Positions 22,490-31,808 of a stretch of DNA of 64,000 bases are shown in pieces. A model generated the notes under the pieces. That model did not search any database, was not told the DNA's origin, and saw only the letters and a program-made list of their open reading frames with translations. The position numbers and the translations under genes are program-made. Position 1 is the first letter of the stretch. Every line of letters starts with the position of its first letter. Source of the DNA: Methylobacterium sp. Leaf99 (lineage in GTDB: Bacteria > Pseudomonadota > Alphaproteobacteria > Rhizobiales > Beijerinckiaceae); assembly GCF_001422375.1 (NCBI RefSeq), contig NZ_LMMU01000002.1, forward strand, positions 1 to 64,000. The letters are read 5' to 3'.

Positions 22490-24717
22490 AGCAATTGCCC
22501 GATGGTGTCGAGGAGACGGCGCTGGTCGAAGCTCTGCTTGGTCAGGTAGGCGTCGGCCCCGAGGTCGAGGCCGCGCGCCACGTCCCCGGCATCCCCCCGC
22601 GAGGTCATCAGGATCACCGGCAGGCGGGCCAGGGATTCCTCGGCCCGGATGGCTTTCAGCAGGCCGAACCCGTCGAGGCGCGGCATCTCGACGTCGGCGA
22701 GGACGAGGGCGATGGGCTCGATGCCGGCGCGCAGGCGCTCGATGGCATCCTGCCCGTCCACGCAGACCACGACGCGGTAGCCGGCCGCTTCCAAGATGCC
22801 CTTCTCCAGGGTGCGGGTGGTGATGGAATCGTCCACGACCAGGATGGTGGTCGCGGGGCCGGGGGCGCGTGTCGGCGAACGTGGGGTTTGGCCGATCGTT
22901 CCGCCCGTGGCCCCCGCGGCATCCGGTCCGGCCTCCGCCGCCCGGGCCATGAGGCCCTCCGGTTCGAGGACGAGGACGGGCCGGTCGCCGAGGATCACCG
23001 TGCCGGAGATGAGGCGCGGATCGGCCCCGATGGGCGGGGCCGGCAGGACGAGGTGGGTGCGGACCTCGCGTAGGGCGTCGACGGTGAGGAGGACGCGGCG
23101 CCCGCCGGCCCGCAGCAGCAGGGCGAGGAGGCGCCCGCCGGTGTCCGCCCGTTCGGCCTCCGGCCCCGAAAGATCCTGTCCGAACAGGTCGCGCAGGGCG
23201 ACCACCGGCAGGGTCCCGCCGCCGTCCTTCGCGTCGATCCGGGCGACGGAGCGGCCCATGGCCCGGTCGAGGCCGGCCCGGTCGAGGTGGACCACCCGCT
23301 CCACGGCGGCGCTCGGCACCGCGTAGGTGGCGCGCGCCGCCTCGACCAGGAGCATCGGGCGCCGCGCCGCCTGCAGGGGCAGGCTCATGACGAGGTCGGT
23401 GCCCCAGGGCTCGCGCGGGCCGAGGCGCACGTGGCCGCCGAGGCGCCGCACGGCATCGGCCACCACCGAGAGGCCGATGCCGCGGCCCGACAGGGTATCG
23501 ACCTCGGCGGCCGTGGACAGCCCCGGCTCGAACACCAGGGTGAGGATCGCCTCGGGGTCTTCGTCCCGAACAGTCAGGCCCCGGCGGCGGGCGGCCCCGG
23601 CGATCCCGGCGAGGTCCGGCCCGCGCCCGTCGTCGTGGACGGTGACGACGAGGCGTCCGCCCCGCACCGCCACGGCGAGGCCGATGGCGAGGGCCGCCGG
23701 CTTGCCCGCCCGCCGGCGCGCCTCCGGCGCCTCGGCGCCATGGCTGAGGGCATTGCGCAGGGCGTGCAGCACCGGGTCCTTCAGGGCCTGGAGCATGGCC
23801 CGGTCCACGGGCAGGTCGAGGCCGAGGGTCTGGACGGCGATGTCCTGGCCGCCCTCGCGGGCGAGGTCGCGCAGGGCCCGGGGAAACCCGCCGAACACCG
23901 TCTCGGCCGGCACCAGGGCGAGGCGCTCGGCCTGCTCGCCGATCCGCGCCACCGCCGCCTCGACGGCGGAGGCCACGGTCAGGCGCAGGCGCGACAGGTC
24001 CGCCGCCTCGCGGGCGAGGGCCAGGAGGTCGGTCTCGAGGGTCCGGAGCGACACGCCGGCCGTCGCGGTCCCGCGCAGGCGCTCGGCCATGAGGCCGAGC
24101 TCGGCCGCCCGCCGGGTCAGCCGGGCAAGCCCCTCGGCCACGGCAGCCTCGCCGCCGACGGCGCTCGCGAGTTCGTGGCTGGCCCGGGTCAGGGCATCGA
24201 TGGCCTCGGCCGGGACGCGCAGGAGCGCACCGGTCTCGTGCGCCGGCTCGGGCGGGGGCTGGACCGGCGCGGGGGCCGGGGGCGCGACGGTCGCCACCGG
24301 CGCGGGGGGGGCATGGAACGGTGCGTCCGGCACGGGCGTGACGGGGGTTTTCGGGTCGAGGCAGCGGTCGAGGGCGCGCAGGGCGTCGTCCGGCATCGGC
24401 GCCCCGACCCCGTCGTCGAGGCCGCCGACATAGGCCTCGATCCGGTCCAGGGCGAGGTGGACCGCCGCCGCCGCCGCCCCGTCGAGGACGCCGGTCCCCG
24501 CGACGATCCGGTCGAACAGGGTCTCCAGGCGATGGGCCACGGCCTCCACCGCCGGCAGGTCGACGGCCCGGGAGGCCCCCTTCAGGCTGTGCGCCCGGCG
24601 GAACACATCGTTCCAGTCGGGCGCTTCCGCCCCGCCGCCCAGGGCGGCGCGGATGGCATCGATGTGCTCGCGATGCTCGACGTCGAAGGCCGCGAGAAGA
24701 AGCTGGCGGATGTCCAT
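22486..24717 (-). CDS. cheA: Hybrid chemotaxis kinase CheA-REC (WspE-like)
   Basis: 743 residues. Order: Hpt domain with H43 in RRAHSLKGASR, a Pro/Ala-rich linker (about 117-160), a dimerisation region, a HATPase domain with ALRNALSHGAE and LSGRGIGLSVVADAVRRLGG, a CheW-like domain, and a C-terminal receiver with VVDDSITTRT and the acceptor in VLADVEMPRLDGFG. The fused receiver is typical of CheA proteins in Wsp-type systems rather than flagellar ones. It should receive signals from the receptor through the CheW proteins and phosphorylate CheB and other receivers in the operon. Confidence 0.92.
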   Translation of the reverse strand: MDIRQLLLAAFDVEHREHIDAIRAALGGGAEAPDWNDVFRRAHSLKGASRAVDLPAVEAVAHRLETLFDRIVAGTGVLDGAAAAAVHLALDRIEAYVGGLDDGVGAPMPDDALRALDRCLDPKTPVTPVPDAPFHAPPAPVATVAPPAPAPVQPPPEPAHETGALLRVPAEAIDALTRASHELASAVGGEAAVAEGLARLTRRAAELGLMAERLRGTATAGVSLRTLETDLLALAREAADLSRLRLTVASAVEAAVARIGEQAERLALVPAETVFGGFPRALRDLAREGGQDIAVQTLGLDLPVDRAMLQALKDPVLHALRNALSHGAEAPEARRRAGKPAALAIGLAVAVRGGRLVVTVHDDGRGPDLAGIAGAARRRGLTVRDEDPEAILTLVFEPGLSTAAEVDTLSGRGIGLSVVADAVRRLGGHVRLGPREPWGTDLVMSLPLQAARRPMLLVEAARATYAVPSAAVERVVHLDRAGLDRAMGRSVARIDAKDGGGTLPVVALRDLFGQDLSGPEAERADTGGRLLALLLRAGGRRVLLTVDALREVRTHLVLPAPPIGADPRLISGTVILGDRPVLVLEPEGLMARAAEAGPDAAGATGGTIGQTPRSPTRAPGPATTILVVDDSITTRTLEKGILEAAGYRVVVCVDGQDAIERLRAGIEPIALVLADVEMPRLDGFGLLKAIRAEESLARLPVILMTSRGDAGDVARGLDLGADAYLTKQSFDQRRLLDTIGQLL

Positions 24718-24834
24718 CCGGTGCGTGTCCGTCCGCCGCTTAAGGCCATTTTCGCAAGTGAGGAACCGGGCGCAAGTCCTTCGTTAACCATGTCTTCGTC
24801 ATGGATGAAGTCCCGGGTTCCGCGGCGGAAACCG

Positions 24835-26517
24835 TCAATGGCGGTAGCGCTCGGCGAGGGTCATCAGGGCCTGGGCCAGCTCGGTGAGGTTGGCCGACGC
24901 CGCCTCGACCTCGCGGGTGCCGGCCGCCGTCTGCTGGCTCGCCTGCCGGATGTTCTGGAGGGCGCCCATCACCTGCTCGATGCCGAGCTGCTGCTGGTTG
25001 GTCGAGGCCACGATCTGCTGGAAGGTCTGGACGCTCTCCTCGACCTTGGCGGTGATCTCCTCGATGGTCCGCTGGGTGGTGTCCGAGCGGGCCTTGCCGG
25101 CGGCGGCGCGCTTGACCGCCTCCTCCGTCAGCATCACCGACGTGTTGATGCCGCGCTGGATCTCGCCGAGGATCGTGCGGACCTGCCCCGTCGCCGCCTT
25201 GGCCTGATCGGCCAGCAGCTTCATCTCCGAGGCCACGACGGCGAAGCTCCGCCCGCTCTCGCCGGCGGCGGCCGCCTCGATGGCGGCGTTGAGCGCCAGC
25301 AGGTGGGTGCGCTCCGAGATGTCGTTGACGGTGGTGATGATGTCGCCGATGGCCTGGGTCTTCTCGGAAACCGCGACGATGTTGCCCGCAACCGCCTCCG
25401 CCTGCTCGCGAATCGCCTCCATGGCCTTGGCGGTGTCGGCCACGGCCCGCAGCCCCGCCCGCGAGGTCTGGGCGGTGGATTGGGCCGTGGCGATGACCTC
25501 GCCGGCGCGCTTGCCGATCTGGGCGCCCGAATGGGTGATCTCGTCCACCGTGGCCGCCGTCTCCTGCACGGCGGCGAACTGTTCCTCGACGGAGGCCGCC
25601 TGCTCCTGCGCCGAGGCGCGGATCTCCGCCGCCGCGGCGTTGAGGTCGGCGGTGGCGGCGCGGTTGGTCCGCGCCAGGTCGGCCAGCCCCGCCACCATGC
25701 CGTTGAGGGTGCGCCCGAGGCGGCCGATCTCGTCGTTGCCCCTGGCATCGAGGGTGCCCGAGAGGTCGCCGTCGCCGACGCGCTCGGCGAACCGCATCAC
25801 GTCCTCCAGGGGCTTGACCACGCCCCGCCGGATCAGGGCGGTGACGAGGATGCTGAGCAGCACGCTCGCGGCCAGGGTCAGGACGATGGACCACAGGCTC
25901 CGGTCGTAGATGTCGGCCGCGCGCTGCTGGCCGGCGGCGATGCCCTCGTCGAGGGCTTCGCGGGTGCGCTCGATATCGGCGAGGAGCAGCTCCTGCATCC
26001 GGTTGATCGGTTCGTTGCGCGCCTCGATGGCGTCGGTGTCCCGGGCCGTGATGGCGGCGAATTGCGGCTCGCTCACCGCGCGCAACTGCCGGAAATCATT
26101 GGCCGCCAGACCGGCGGTGTCGGCGAGCTTCTTCCAGGCCAGGGACCGGGCCGGAGAGGGCGCCGTGGCGGAATAGCCGTTGGCCGTGCGGACGATGTCG
26201 CCGAACAGCACCTCCGATTCCTGCCCGATGCGCCGCCAGGTCTCGATGGTCTGGGTCAGTTCCGACTCGGGACGGTTGCGCATGAGCGCCGCCATCACCG
26301 CGTTGCGCCGCAGGAGCCCCATGTCCCGGGCCTTGTTGCCGAGGTCGTCGAGCTGGCGCGCCACCGTCAGGTCGCGCTTGACGATGGTGTTCATGTTCTC
26401 GCGCACGGCGCTGATCTGGTCGAGGGCGTAGAGGCCGAGCGCCAGGATCACCACCGTGATGGCGACGAAGCCGAGGAGGATGCGTTTTCCGATGGAGATC
26501 GACACAGGCTGGCTCAA
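24835..26517 (-). CDS. Methyl-accepting chemoreceptor (WspA-like)
   Basis: 560 residues. A first membrane segment lies at about 11-30, then a periplasmic four-helix sensor region of about 175 residues, a second membrane segment near 205-225, a HAMP domain ([20 protein letters not shown]) and a long cytoplasmic coiled coil. The signalling tip reads [20 protein letters not shown]. The start is uncertain: the frame opens with a TTG at 26517 whose GGAG is only two bases away, and a GTG at 26505 is an alternative. The 117-base gap before cheA is the only real gap in the operon. Confidence 0.9.
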   Translation of the reverse strand: MSQPVSISIGKRILLGFVAITVVILALGLYALDQISAVRENMNTIVKRDLTVARQLDDLGNKARDMGLLRRNAVMAALMRNRPESELTQTIETWRRIGQESEVLFGDIVRTANGYSATAPSPARSLAWKKLADTAGLAANDFRQLRAVSEPQFAAITARDTDAIEARNEPINRMQELLLADIERTREALDEGIAAGQQRAADIYDRSLWSIVLTLAASVLLSILVTALIRRGVVKPLEDVMRFAERVGDGDLSGTLDARGNDEIGRLGRTLNGMVAGLADLARTNRAATADLNAAAAEIRASAQEQAASVEEQFAAVQETAATVDEITHSGAQIGKRAGEVIATAQSTAQTSRAGLRAVADTAKAMEAIREQAEAVAGNIVAVSEKTQAIGDIITTVNDISERTHLLALNAAIEAAAAGESGRSFAVVASEMKLLADQAKAATGQVRTILGEIQRGINTSVMLTEEAVKRAAAGKARSDTTQRTIEEITAKVEESVQTFQQIVASTNQQQLGIEQVMGALQNIRQASQQTAAGTREVEAASANLTELAQALMTLAERYRH

Positions 26518-26553
26518 TGCTCCGCGAAACCGGCACGCCCCGGGCGGGCGGCG

Positions 26554-27114
26554 TCAGGACAGGTAGCGCCGGAGGAGGCGCGGCAGATCGACGACGACGA
26601 AGCCGGGGCCGTCACCGGCGCCGGCCTGCGCCGGGGCATAGCCCGAAACCGCCTCGGCGCCCAACCCGGCGGCGGCCGGGGCGAGGAGACCGGCGCCGGA
26701 GGCGGGACCGTCCGGGTCGGCGAACGCGACGGCGACGACGCCCTCCACCCGATCGACGGCGAGGGCCACCGTCGCCGCACCGCCGCGCAGGACCACGACG
26801 TGGCCGGCGCCGGACTGAACGGCATCGGCCCGTCCGAGGGCGCGGGCAAGCCCGAGGAGGCTCACCACCCGGCCCGACAGGGCGATGACGCCGAGGAGGG
26901 CGGCGGGTGCGCCCGGCACGGCGGTGACGGGGCGGGCGGCCAGCACCTGCGCCACCTGGGCCAGGGGCAGCCCGTAGCGATCCGCGCCGCAGGTGCAGAC
27001 GAGGAACGGCCGCAGGGGCGCCTGGCGCTGGACGCCCCCGTCGCGGCCGGCCAAGGCGAGGGTTCGGGCGGCGCGCAGGGCCCGCCGGCGGACGGTTTCG
27101 GCGGCTCGGTTCAT
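26554..27114 (-). CDS. cheW: CheW-like coupling protein (second copy, WspD position)
   Basis: 186 residues with a CheW fold recognisable from PFLVCTCGADRYGLPLAQVAQVL and LLGVIALSGRVVSLLGLARALG. Such proteins join the receptor to the kinase. The ATG overlaps the stop of the cheR gene (ATGA). It is Ala- and Gly-rich and weaker in family features than typical CheW, so exact partner choice is open. Confidence 0.82.
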   Translation of the reverse strand: MNRAAETVRRRALRAARTLALAGRDGGVQRQAPLRPFLVCTCGADRYGLPLAQVAQVLAARPVTAVPGAPAALLGVIALSGRVVSLLGLARALGRADAVQSGAGHVVVLRGGAATVALAVDRVEGVVAVAFADPDGPASGAGLLAPAAAGLGAEAVSGYAPAQAGAGDGPGFVVVDLPRLLRRYLS

Positions 27115-28598
27115 CGGGCGGGCTCCTCCACGGCGGAACGGGCCAAAGCCGCACTCTGCGCCAGTTCCCGCGGCCCGATCCCATCGGCTTCGGCGAGATG
27201 CGCCCCGGCCGGCAGGGTCTGGCCGAGGCGGATGGCGTTGTCGAGGAAGCGGCGGCCTTCCGCCGGTCGCGCCACGGCGATCAGGAGCAGGCCGAGCTGA
27301 TAATGGGCCATGACGAAGCCGGGATCGAGGTAGAGGGCGCGGCGCAACGCGCCCTCGGCCTCCGCCTCGCGCCCCAGGGTCCGCGCCAGGAGGCCGTCGT
27401 AATAGTGCAGGGCCGCCTCCATCGGTGCGACACCGAGGGCCGCACGGGCCCGGCGCCACGCCTCGGCGGTCTCACCGGCGTCGCTCAGGGCGCGGATCTG
27501 CGCAAGATCGCCGGCCCCGACCGCATCGTCCCCCGGCGATCGGACCTCCGACGTCTCCGACCGCGACGTTTCGGCGAGCACGGACTCGCGCGGCCCGTCC
27601 GCGGCGATGGGGTCCGCGGCGCCGGGGCCGCCCGCTTCGGCGGGCCCTTCGCCGATCCACGGGTGGGCGGGCTCCCAAACGGCCGGGTCGGCGACCGGGA
27701 CGGCCGGTTCCCCGGCACCGCCCGGACGGTACGCGACGGTGCCGGGCAGGTTCACCGCCTCCAGGGTGTGGGCGAAGGCCGGGTTGGGCTCGGCATGGCC
27801 GATGAGGAGCCAGCCGTCCGGCACCAGGCGCCGGCCGAGGCTCCGGACCATGCCGAGCACCACCTCCGCCTCGAAGTAGATCAGCACGTTGCGGCACAGG
27901 ATGAGGTCGAACCCGTTGAGCTCGGGCGGCGCGGTGCCGTCGACGAGTTCCATCAGGTTGCGGCGTTCGAACCGCACCATCCGGCGATACTCCGGACGCA
28001 GGGTGTAGGTGCCCTCGCGGCCGGGGCCCGGCCGGATCGGGCCGGGGGCGAAGTAGCGCAGGCGCTCCTCGGGCGGCAGGGTCCGCAGGGCCCAGCGTCC
28101 GTAGAGCCCGGTCCGGGCGGTCGCCAGGGCCGCCGTGCTGATGTCGGTGCCGGTGATGGCGATGCGCCAATCGGGCAGGGCGGGCCCGAGGAGTTCGTGC
28201 AGCAGGATGGCGAGGGAGTAGGGCTCCGCCCCCGTCGAGCAGCCGGCACTCCAGATCGTCAGGCGGCGCTCGTGCGACCGGGCCGCGATCAGGCCGGGCA
28301 GGATCGTGCCGCGCAGGGCCGCGAACTGCTCGGCGTAGCGGAAGAAGAACGTCTCGCCGATGGTGATCTCGGCTTCCAGGGCCGCCCATTCGGCCGCCCC
28401 CCGGGTCCGGTCGTCGAGGAGTGCGGCATAGGCGGCGGCGCCCGGCAGGTCGTTCGCCTTGAAGCGCTTGCGCAGACGATCGAGCAGCAGGTCGTCCTTG
28501 TCGACGTAGTAGTGATGGCCGGTGCGCGCGATGATCCGCGCCTTGAGGGCGGGGAAGGCCGGATCGGTCTGTGAGTCGGGCCGGACGGGCCACTTCAT
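27111..28598 (-). CDS. cheR: CheR methyltransferase with TPR-like C-terminus (WspC-like)
   Basis: 495 residues. The CheR catalytic part (about 1-285) shows ITIGETFFFRY, the SAM-binding WSAGCSTGAEPYSLAILL, TDIS and ILCRNVLIYF. A variable linker is followed by a helical repeat region of TPR type (about 375-470, including AEGALRRALYLDPGFVMAHYQLG). CheR proteins with TPRs are characteristic of Wsp-type systems. It adds methyl groups to the receptor. The ATG overlaps the stop of the first cheW gene (ATGA). Confidence 0.92.
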   Translation of the reverse strand: MKWPVRPDSQTDPAFPALKARIIARTGHHYYVDKDDLLLDRLRKRFKANDLPGAAAYAALLDDRTRGAAEWAALEAEITIGETFFFRYAEQFAALRGTILPGLIAARSHERRLTIWSAGCSTGAEPYSLAILLHELLGPALPDWRIAITGTDISTAALATARTGLYGRWALRTLPPEERLRYFAPGPIRPGPGREGTYTLRPEYRRMVRFERRNLMELVDGTAPPELNGFDLILCRNVLIYFEAEVVLGMVRSLGRRLVPDGWLLIGHAEPNPAFAHTLEAVNLPGTVAYRPGGAGEPAVPVADPAVWEPAHPWIGEGPAEAGGPGAADPIAADGPRESVLAETSRSETSEVRSPGDDAVGAGDLAQIRALSDAGETAEAWRRARAALGVAPMEAALHYYDGLLARTLGREAEAEGALRRALYLDPGFVMAHYQLGLLLIAVARPAEGRRFLDNAIRLGQTLPAGAHLAEADGIGPRELAQSAALARSAVEEPAR

Positions 28599-29104
28599 GC
28601 AGGGCAGGGCCCGAAGGCGGCCAGCCGCTCGGCGGCGGCGCGCGTGAAGCCGTCCAGCCGCTGCCGCTCCTCGACGGTGAGCAGGCGGGCGCGATCCAGC
28701 ACGTGGACCAACCCGTCGCCACGGACGATCTCGGCCGCGACGCAACCGTTGAGGGTCCGGGCCTCGGACACGGGTCGGATCGCCGCATCAGGGACGACGA
28801 CGAGGTCTTCGGCCCGGTCGACGAGGAACGCCGTGGTGGCCTCCGCGTCGAGGACGATGTGGCGATCGTCGTCGGTCTCGGCCCCCTCCCGTGCCGGCAG
28901 GCCGAGGAGCCGGGCGAGATCGACGACGGGCACCGGCACGCCGCCGAGGTTGAGGAACCCGACGAGGGGTCCGCCCGCCGCCGGGGGGGCATGCAGGTCC
29001 GGCAGGGGAAGCACCTCGCGCACGGACGTCCGCGCCAAGGCACAGGGAACGCCTGCGACATCGAGGAGGAGGAAGGCTGTGGTGCCGGACAGGATCTGAT
29101 CCAA
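28595..29104 (-). CDS. cheW: CheW-like coupling protein (first gene of the chemosensory operon)
   Basis: 169 residues from a TTG at 29104. The CheW fold is seen in AFLLLDVAGVPCALARTSVREVLPL and FLNLGGVPVPVVDLARLLGLP. The frame is open up to an ATG at 29245, but the extra 47 residues do not resemble CheW, and a candidate promoter (29193-29222) lies inside that stretch, so the short form is preferred. The gene heads a run of eight genes joined mostly by 4-base overlaps. Confidence 0.78.
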   Translation of the reverse strand: MDQILSGTTAFLLLDVAGVPCALARTSVREVLPLPDLHAPPAAGGPLVGFLNLGGVPVPVVDLARLLGLPAREGAETDDDRHIVLDAEATTAFLVDRAEDLVVVPDAAIRPVSEARTLNGCVAAEIVRGDGLVHVLDRARLLTVEERQRLDGFTRAAAERLAAFGPCPA

Positions 29105-29192
29105 CGATGGTCTGGGGATGAGCGGAGTGACCGTTGTCGCGCGGCCGGGCAAGCCTTTTCGGACACCCGTCCTCGCCGACACACGAGCCTCC

Positions 29193-29222
29193 AGACTAGG
29201 ACAGAGCGGGACGGGCGGGCAA
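29193..29222 (-). promoter_or_regulatory. Candidate promoter of the chemosensory operon
   Basis: On the minus strand TTGCCC (29222-29217) and TAGTCT (29198-29193) are separated by 18 bases. The start would be near 29187, about 80 bases before the TTG start of the first gene. It lies in the divergent gap to the PepSY-like gene. Confidence 0.4.
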
Positions 29223-29355
29223 ACCCCTCGCACCGGCGATCGCATGTTTCCCGAGAGGGTGGGCGAGGGAGTTCGGTGTTGGGTGAGAGATGTCGCCGAC
29301 CTATCATCAACCAGGCGCCGGGTGGGCGCGCGTTCACGTCGAGGACCGGCCAGTC

Positions 29356-29616
29356 ATGCAACGGATCGTCTCGCTCTCCGTCACCCTCGCTCTCTGTCTC
29401 GCCGCGGGTGCGGCCCTTGCGGGAACGCCGGGCGCGGACTGGCTGACACCCGCCCAGACCCGGCAGGCCCTGAAGGCGGCGGGCTATTCGGAGGTGACGA
29501 AGCTCGAAGCCGACGACGGCCATTGGGACGGGGAGGGCATCAAGGACGGCCGCCGGATGAAGTTCGACGCCGATCCCCGCACCGGGGCGATTCTGGGCGA
29601 AATTCCTGCCGAATAG
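29356..29616 (+). CDS. Small exported PepSY-like protein
   Basis: 86 residues. A signal peptide (about 1-22, ending AAGAALA-G) precedes a single PepSY-like domain: LTPAQTRQALKAAGYSEVTKLEADDGHW then DGRRMKFDADPRTGAILGE. Such periplasmic domains are common in small proteins of unclear function, sometimes linked to inhibition of proteases or to sensor systems. An in-frame ATG at 29290 would spoil the signal peptide and is rejected. It is divergent from the chemosensory operon. Confidence 0.72.
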   Translation: MQRIVSLSVTLALCLAAGAALAGTPGADWLTPAQTRQALKAAGYSEVTKLEADDGHWDGEGIKDGRRMKFDADPRTGAILGEIPAE

Positions 29617-29642
29617 CCCCGCCTCGACCTGAAGGCCTACCG

Positions 29643-29671
29643 TTGACCCGAGGGATCGTGTCGTCTACCAC
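29643..29671 (+). promoter_or_regulatory. Candidate promoter upstream of the ilv leader
   Basis: TTGACC (29643-29648), 17 bases, TACCAC (29666-29671). It would start transcription about 50 bases before the leader peptide start at 29729. Its -10 region sits in the loop of a perfect inverted repeat (29654-29684). Confidence 0.4.
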
Positions 29672-29684
29672 ACCCGACACGATC
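29654..29684. repeat. Perfect 10-bp inverted repeat upstream of ilvI
   Basis: GATCGTGTCG and CGACACGATC separated by 11 bases. It could be an operator over the candidate promoter or the terminator of the PepSY-like gene. No T run follows. Confidence 0.6.
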
Positions 29685-29728
29685 TTCGATTCGCCGCGAC
29701 GGCGGTCGAACTGGCAAACGGTTTTCCG

Positions 29729-29779
29729 ATGCGTTTCATCCTCATCGTAACGAACGCGCCACCGACGGGGCGGCCCTGA
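29729..29779 (+). CDS. ilv operon leader peptide
   Basis: A 16-residue open frame, [16 protein letters not shown], 113 bases before ilvI. The run Ile-Leu-Ile-Val is made of the three end products of the pathway, as expected for a leader whose translation speed reports branched-chain aminoacyl-tRNA supply. A terminator hairpin follows 35 bases after its stop. The segment GGCCCT at 29772-29777, at the leader's last codons, can pair with the 5' arm of that terminator, giving a plausible antiterminator. Families of ilv attenuators of this kind are known in proteobacteria. This one is identified from sequence alone. Confidence 0.75.
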   Translation: MRFILIVTNAPPTGRP

Positions 29780-29813
29780 CAGCAGGGGTCGCGATCCGGA
29801 TGGTGGCGCATGC

Positions 29814-29836
29814 AGGGTCCCTCGGGGCCCTTTTTT
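29814..29836 (+). terminator. Attenuator terminator before ilvI
   Basis: AGGGTCC (29814-29820) pairs with GGGCCCT (29825-29831) around CTCG with one U-G pair. Six T follow (29831-29836). It lies between the leader peptide and the ilvI start, where a transcription attenuator should be. Confidence 0.8.
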
Positions 29837-29891
29837 GTTGCCGCGAGACGAGACGAAACGGATTTCAGGACAGGGTTCGAGGAGCAGGACG

Positions 29892-31667
29892 ATGGGCGGC
29901 GAGGTCATGACCGGGGCCGAAATGGTCATCCGGGCGTTTCAGGATCAGGGTGTCGATACGCTGTTCGGGTATCCCGGCGGCGCCGTGCTGCCGATCTACG
30001 ATGCGCTTTACCACCAGGAGACCCTGAAGCACGTTCTCGTGCGTCACGAGCAGGGGGCGGTCCACGCCGCGGAGGGCTACGCCCGCTCGTCCGGCAAGGT
30101 CGGCTGCGTCCTCGTCACCTCGGGGCCCGGCGCCACCAACATCATCACCGGCCTGACTGACGCGCTGCTCGACTCGATCCCGCTGGTCTGCATCACCGGT
30201 CAGGTGCCGACGCACCTCATCGGCACCGACGCGTTCCAGGAATGCGACACCGTCGGCATCACGCGCCACTGCACGAAGCACAACTATCTCGTCAAATCCA
30301 TCGCCGACCTGCCGCGCATCCTGCACGAGGCGTTCTACGTCGCCTCGCACGGGCGCCCGGGCCCCGTCGTCGTCGATCTGCCGAAAGACATCCAGTTCGC
30401 CAGCGGTCTCTACGAGCGCCCCACCCAGAACGGCCACAAGACCTACCGTCCCGCCTTCAAGGGCGACGCCGCGCAGATCCAGGCGGCCGTCGAGCTCATG
30501 GCGAATGCCCGCCGGCCGATCCTCTACACCGGCGGCGGCGTCATCAACGCGGGCCCGCACGCCTCGGCCCTGCTGCGCCAGCTCGCCGCCGAGACGGGCT
30601 TCCCCGTGACCTCGACCCTGATGGGTCTCGGCGCCTTCCCAGCCTCCGACGAGACGTTCCTCGGCATGCTCGGCATGCACGGGACCTACGAGGCCAACCT
30701 CGCCATGCACGAATGCGACGTGATGGTCTGCATCGGTGCGCGCTTCGACGACCGCATCACCGGGCGCCTCGACGCGTTCTCGCCGTTCTCGAAGAAGATC
30801 CACGTCGATATCGATGCGTCCTCGATCAACAAGGTCGTCAAGGTCGATGTCGGGATCGTCGGCGATTGCGGCTCGGTGCTGGAAGACATGCTCGCCGCCT
30901 GGAAGGCCCTGCCGACCCGGCCGGACCCGGAGCGCTTCGACGCCTGGATGGCCAAGATCCGCACGTGGAAGGCGCGCGACTGCCTCGCCTACTGGCCGTC
31001 GGGCACGATCATCAAGCCGCAATACGCCGTGCAGCGCCTCTACGAGGCGTGCAAGGACCGCGAGACCTACGTCACCACGGAGGTCGGACAGCACCAGATG
31101 TGGGCGGCGCAGTACTTCAAGTTCGAGGAGCCGAACCGCTGGATGACCTCCGGCGGCCTCGGCACCATGGGCTACGGCCTGCCCGCCGCCATCGGCACGC
31201 AGCTCGCCCATCCGGACGGGCTCGTCATCGACATCGCCGGCGAGGCCTCGATCCTGATGAACATCCAGGAGATGTCCACGGCGGTGCAGTACCGCCTGCC
31301 GGTCAAGATCTTCATCCTGAACAACGAGTACATGGGCATGGTGCGGCAGTGGCAGGAGCTGCTGCACGGCTCGCGCTACTCGCAGAGCTACTCCGAGAGC
31401 CTGCCGGACTTCGTCAAGCTCGCCGAGGCCTACGGCGCCAAGGGCATCCGCTGCGAGAAGCCCGGCGACCTCGACGCGGCGATCCAGGAGATGCTCGACT
31501 ACGACGGGCCGGTGATCTTCGACTGCGTCGTCGACAAGAAGGAGAACTGCTTCCCGATGATCCCGTCGGGCAAGGCCCACAACGAGATGATCCTGTCGGA
31601 CTACCTCGGCGAGACCGGAGCCGAGATCGGCGACATCATCTCGGAAGAGGGCAAGATGCTGGTCTGA
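29892..31667 (+). CDS. ilvI: Acetolactate synthase, large (catalytic) subunit
   Basis: 591 residues. It condenses two pyruvates, or pyruvate and 2-oxobutyrate, in the first common step of valine, leucine and isoleucine synthesis, using thiamine diphosphate, Mg and [17 protein letters not shown] and the catalytic glutamate in [15 protein letters not shown] are present. The Mg-binding motif reads GEAS where many relatives have GDAS or GDG, with the NN partner at [10 protein letters not shown] chose the ATG at 29892 because GAGGAG lies 7 bases upstream; an upstream in-frame start reads into the attenuator. The gene could equally be called ilvB. Confidence 0.96.
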   Translation: MGGEVMTGAEMVIRAFQDQGVDTLFGYPGGAVLPIYDALYHQETLKHVLVRHEQGAVHAAEGYARSSGKVGCVLVTSGPGATNIITGLTDALLDSIPLVCITGQVPTHLIGTDAFQECDTVGITRHCTKHNYLVKSIADLPRILHEAFYVASHGRPGPVVVDLPKDIQFASGLYERPTQNGHKTYRPAFKGDAAQIQAAVELMANARRPILYTGGGVINAGPHASALLRQLAAETGFPVTSTLMGLGAFPASDETFLGMLGMHGTYEANLAMHECDVMVCIGARFDDRITGRLDAFSPFSKKIHVDIDASSINKVVKVDVGIVGDCGSVLEDMLAAWKALPTRPDPERFDAWMAKIRTWKARDCLAYWPSGTIIKPQYAVQRLYEACKDRETYVTTEVGQHQMWAAQYFKFEEPNRWMTSGGLGTMGYGLPAAIGTQLAHPDGLVIDIAGEASILMNIQEMSTAVQYRLPVKIFILNNEYMGMVRQWQELLHGSRYSQSYSESLPDFVKLAEAYGAKGIRCEKPGDLDAAIQEMLDYDGPVIFDCVVDKKENCFPMIPSGKAHNEMILSDYLGETGAEIGDIISEEGKMLV

Positions 31668-31704
31668 CCGGCGCCTCGCCGGGCGCCGCCCGTGCCTCGC
31701 TCCC

Positions 31705-31808
31705 TAGAGCCGTGCCCGATCCAGTTGGATCGGATCACGTCTCTAACGCCCTGTTCTGTCGTGCTCGCTTGCGACGAACCGGTATCCACTTCGTCGGAGA
31801 GCACTCTA
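31705..31808. repeat. Bipartite palindromic repeat after ilvI
   Basis: Two hairpins: one from AGAG (31706) to CTCT (31744) with the core CGATCC/GGATCG, and one from GTGCTC (31761) to GAGCAC (31804) with CGACGAA/TTCGTCG inside. Sequences like GTATCCACTTCGTCGG are familiar from dispersed intergenic repeats in Rhizobiales. The end overlaps the stop codon of the methyltransferase gene on the other strand. Confidence 0.65.

Noticed and set aside
23287-27300. A 1337-codon plus-strand open frame opposite the chemosensory genes
   Set aside because: It is a shadow of the minus-strand genes. In GC-rich DNA the antisense frame stays open. Its product has no recognisable domain, while the minus-strand genes are full-length known families. 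The same applies to long frames at 17524-20829, 42584-45862, 15301-16470 and 11096-13183.
29105-29245. A longer N-terminus for the first cheW gene, from the ATG at 29245
   Set aside because: The added 47 residues do not look like CheW, and a promoter-like sequence lies inside the stretch.
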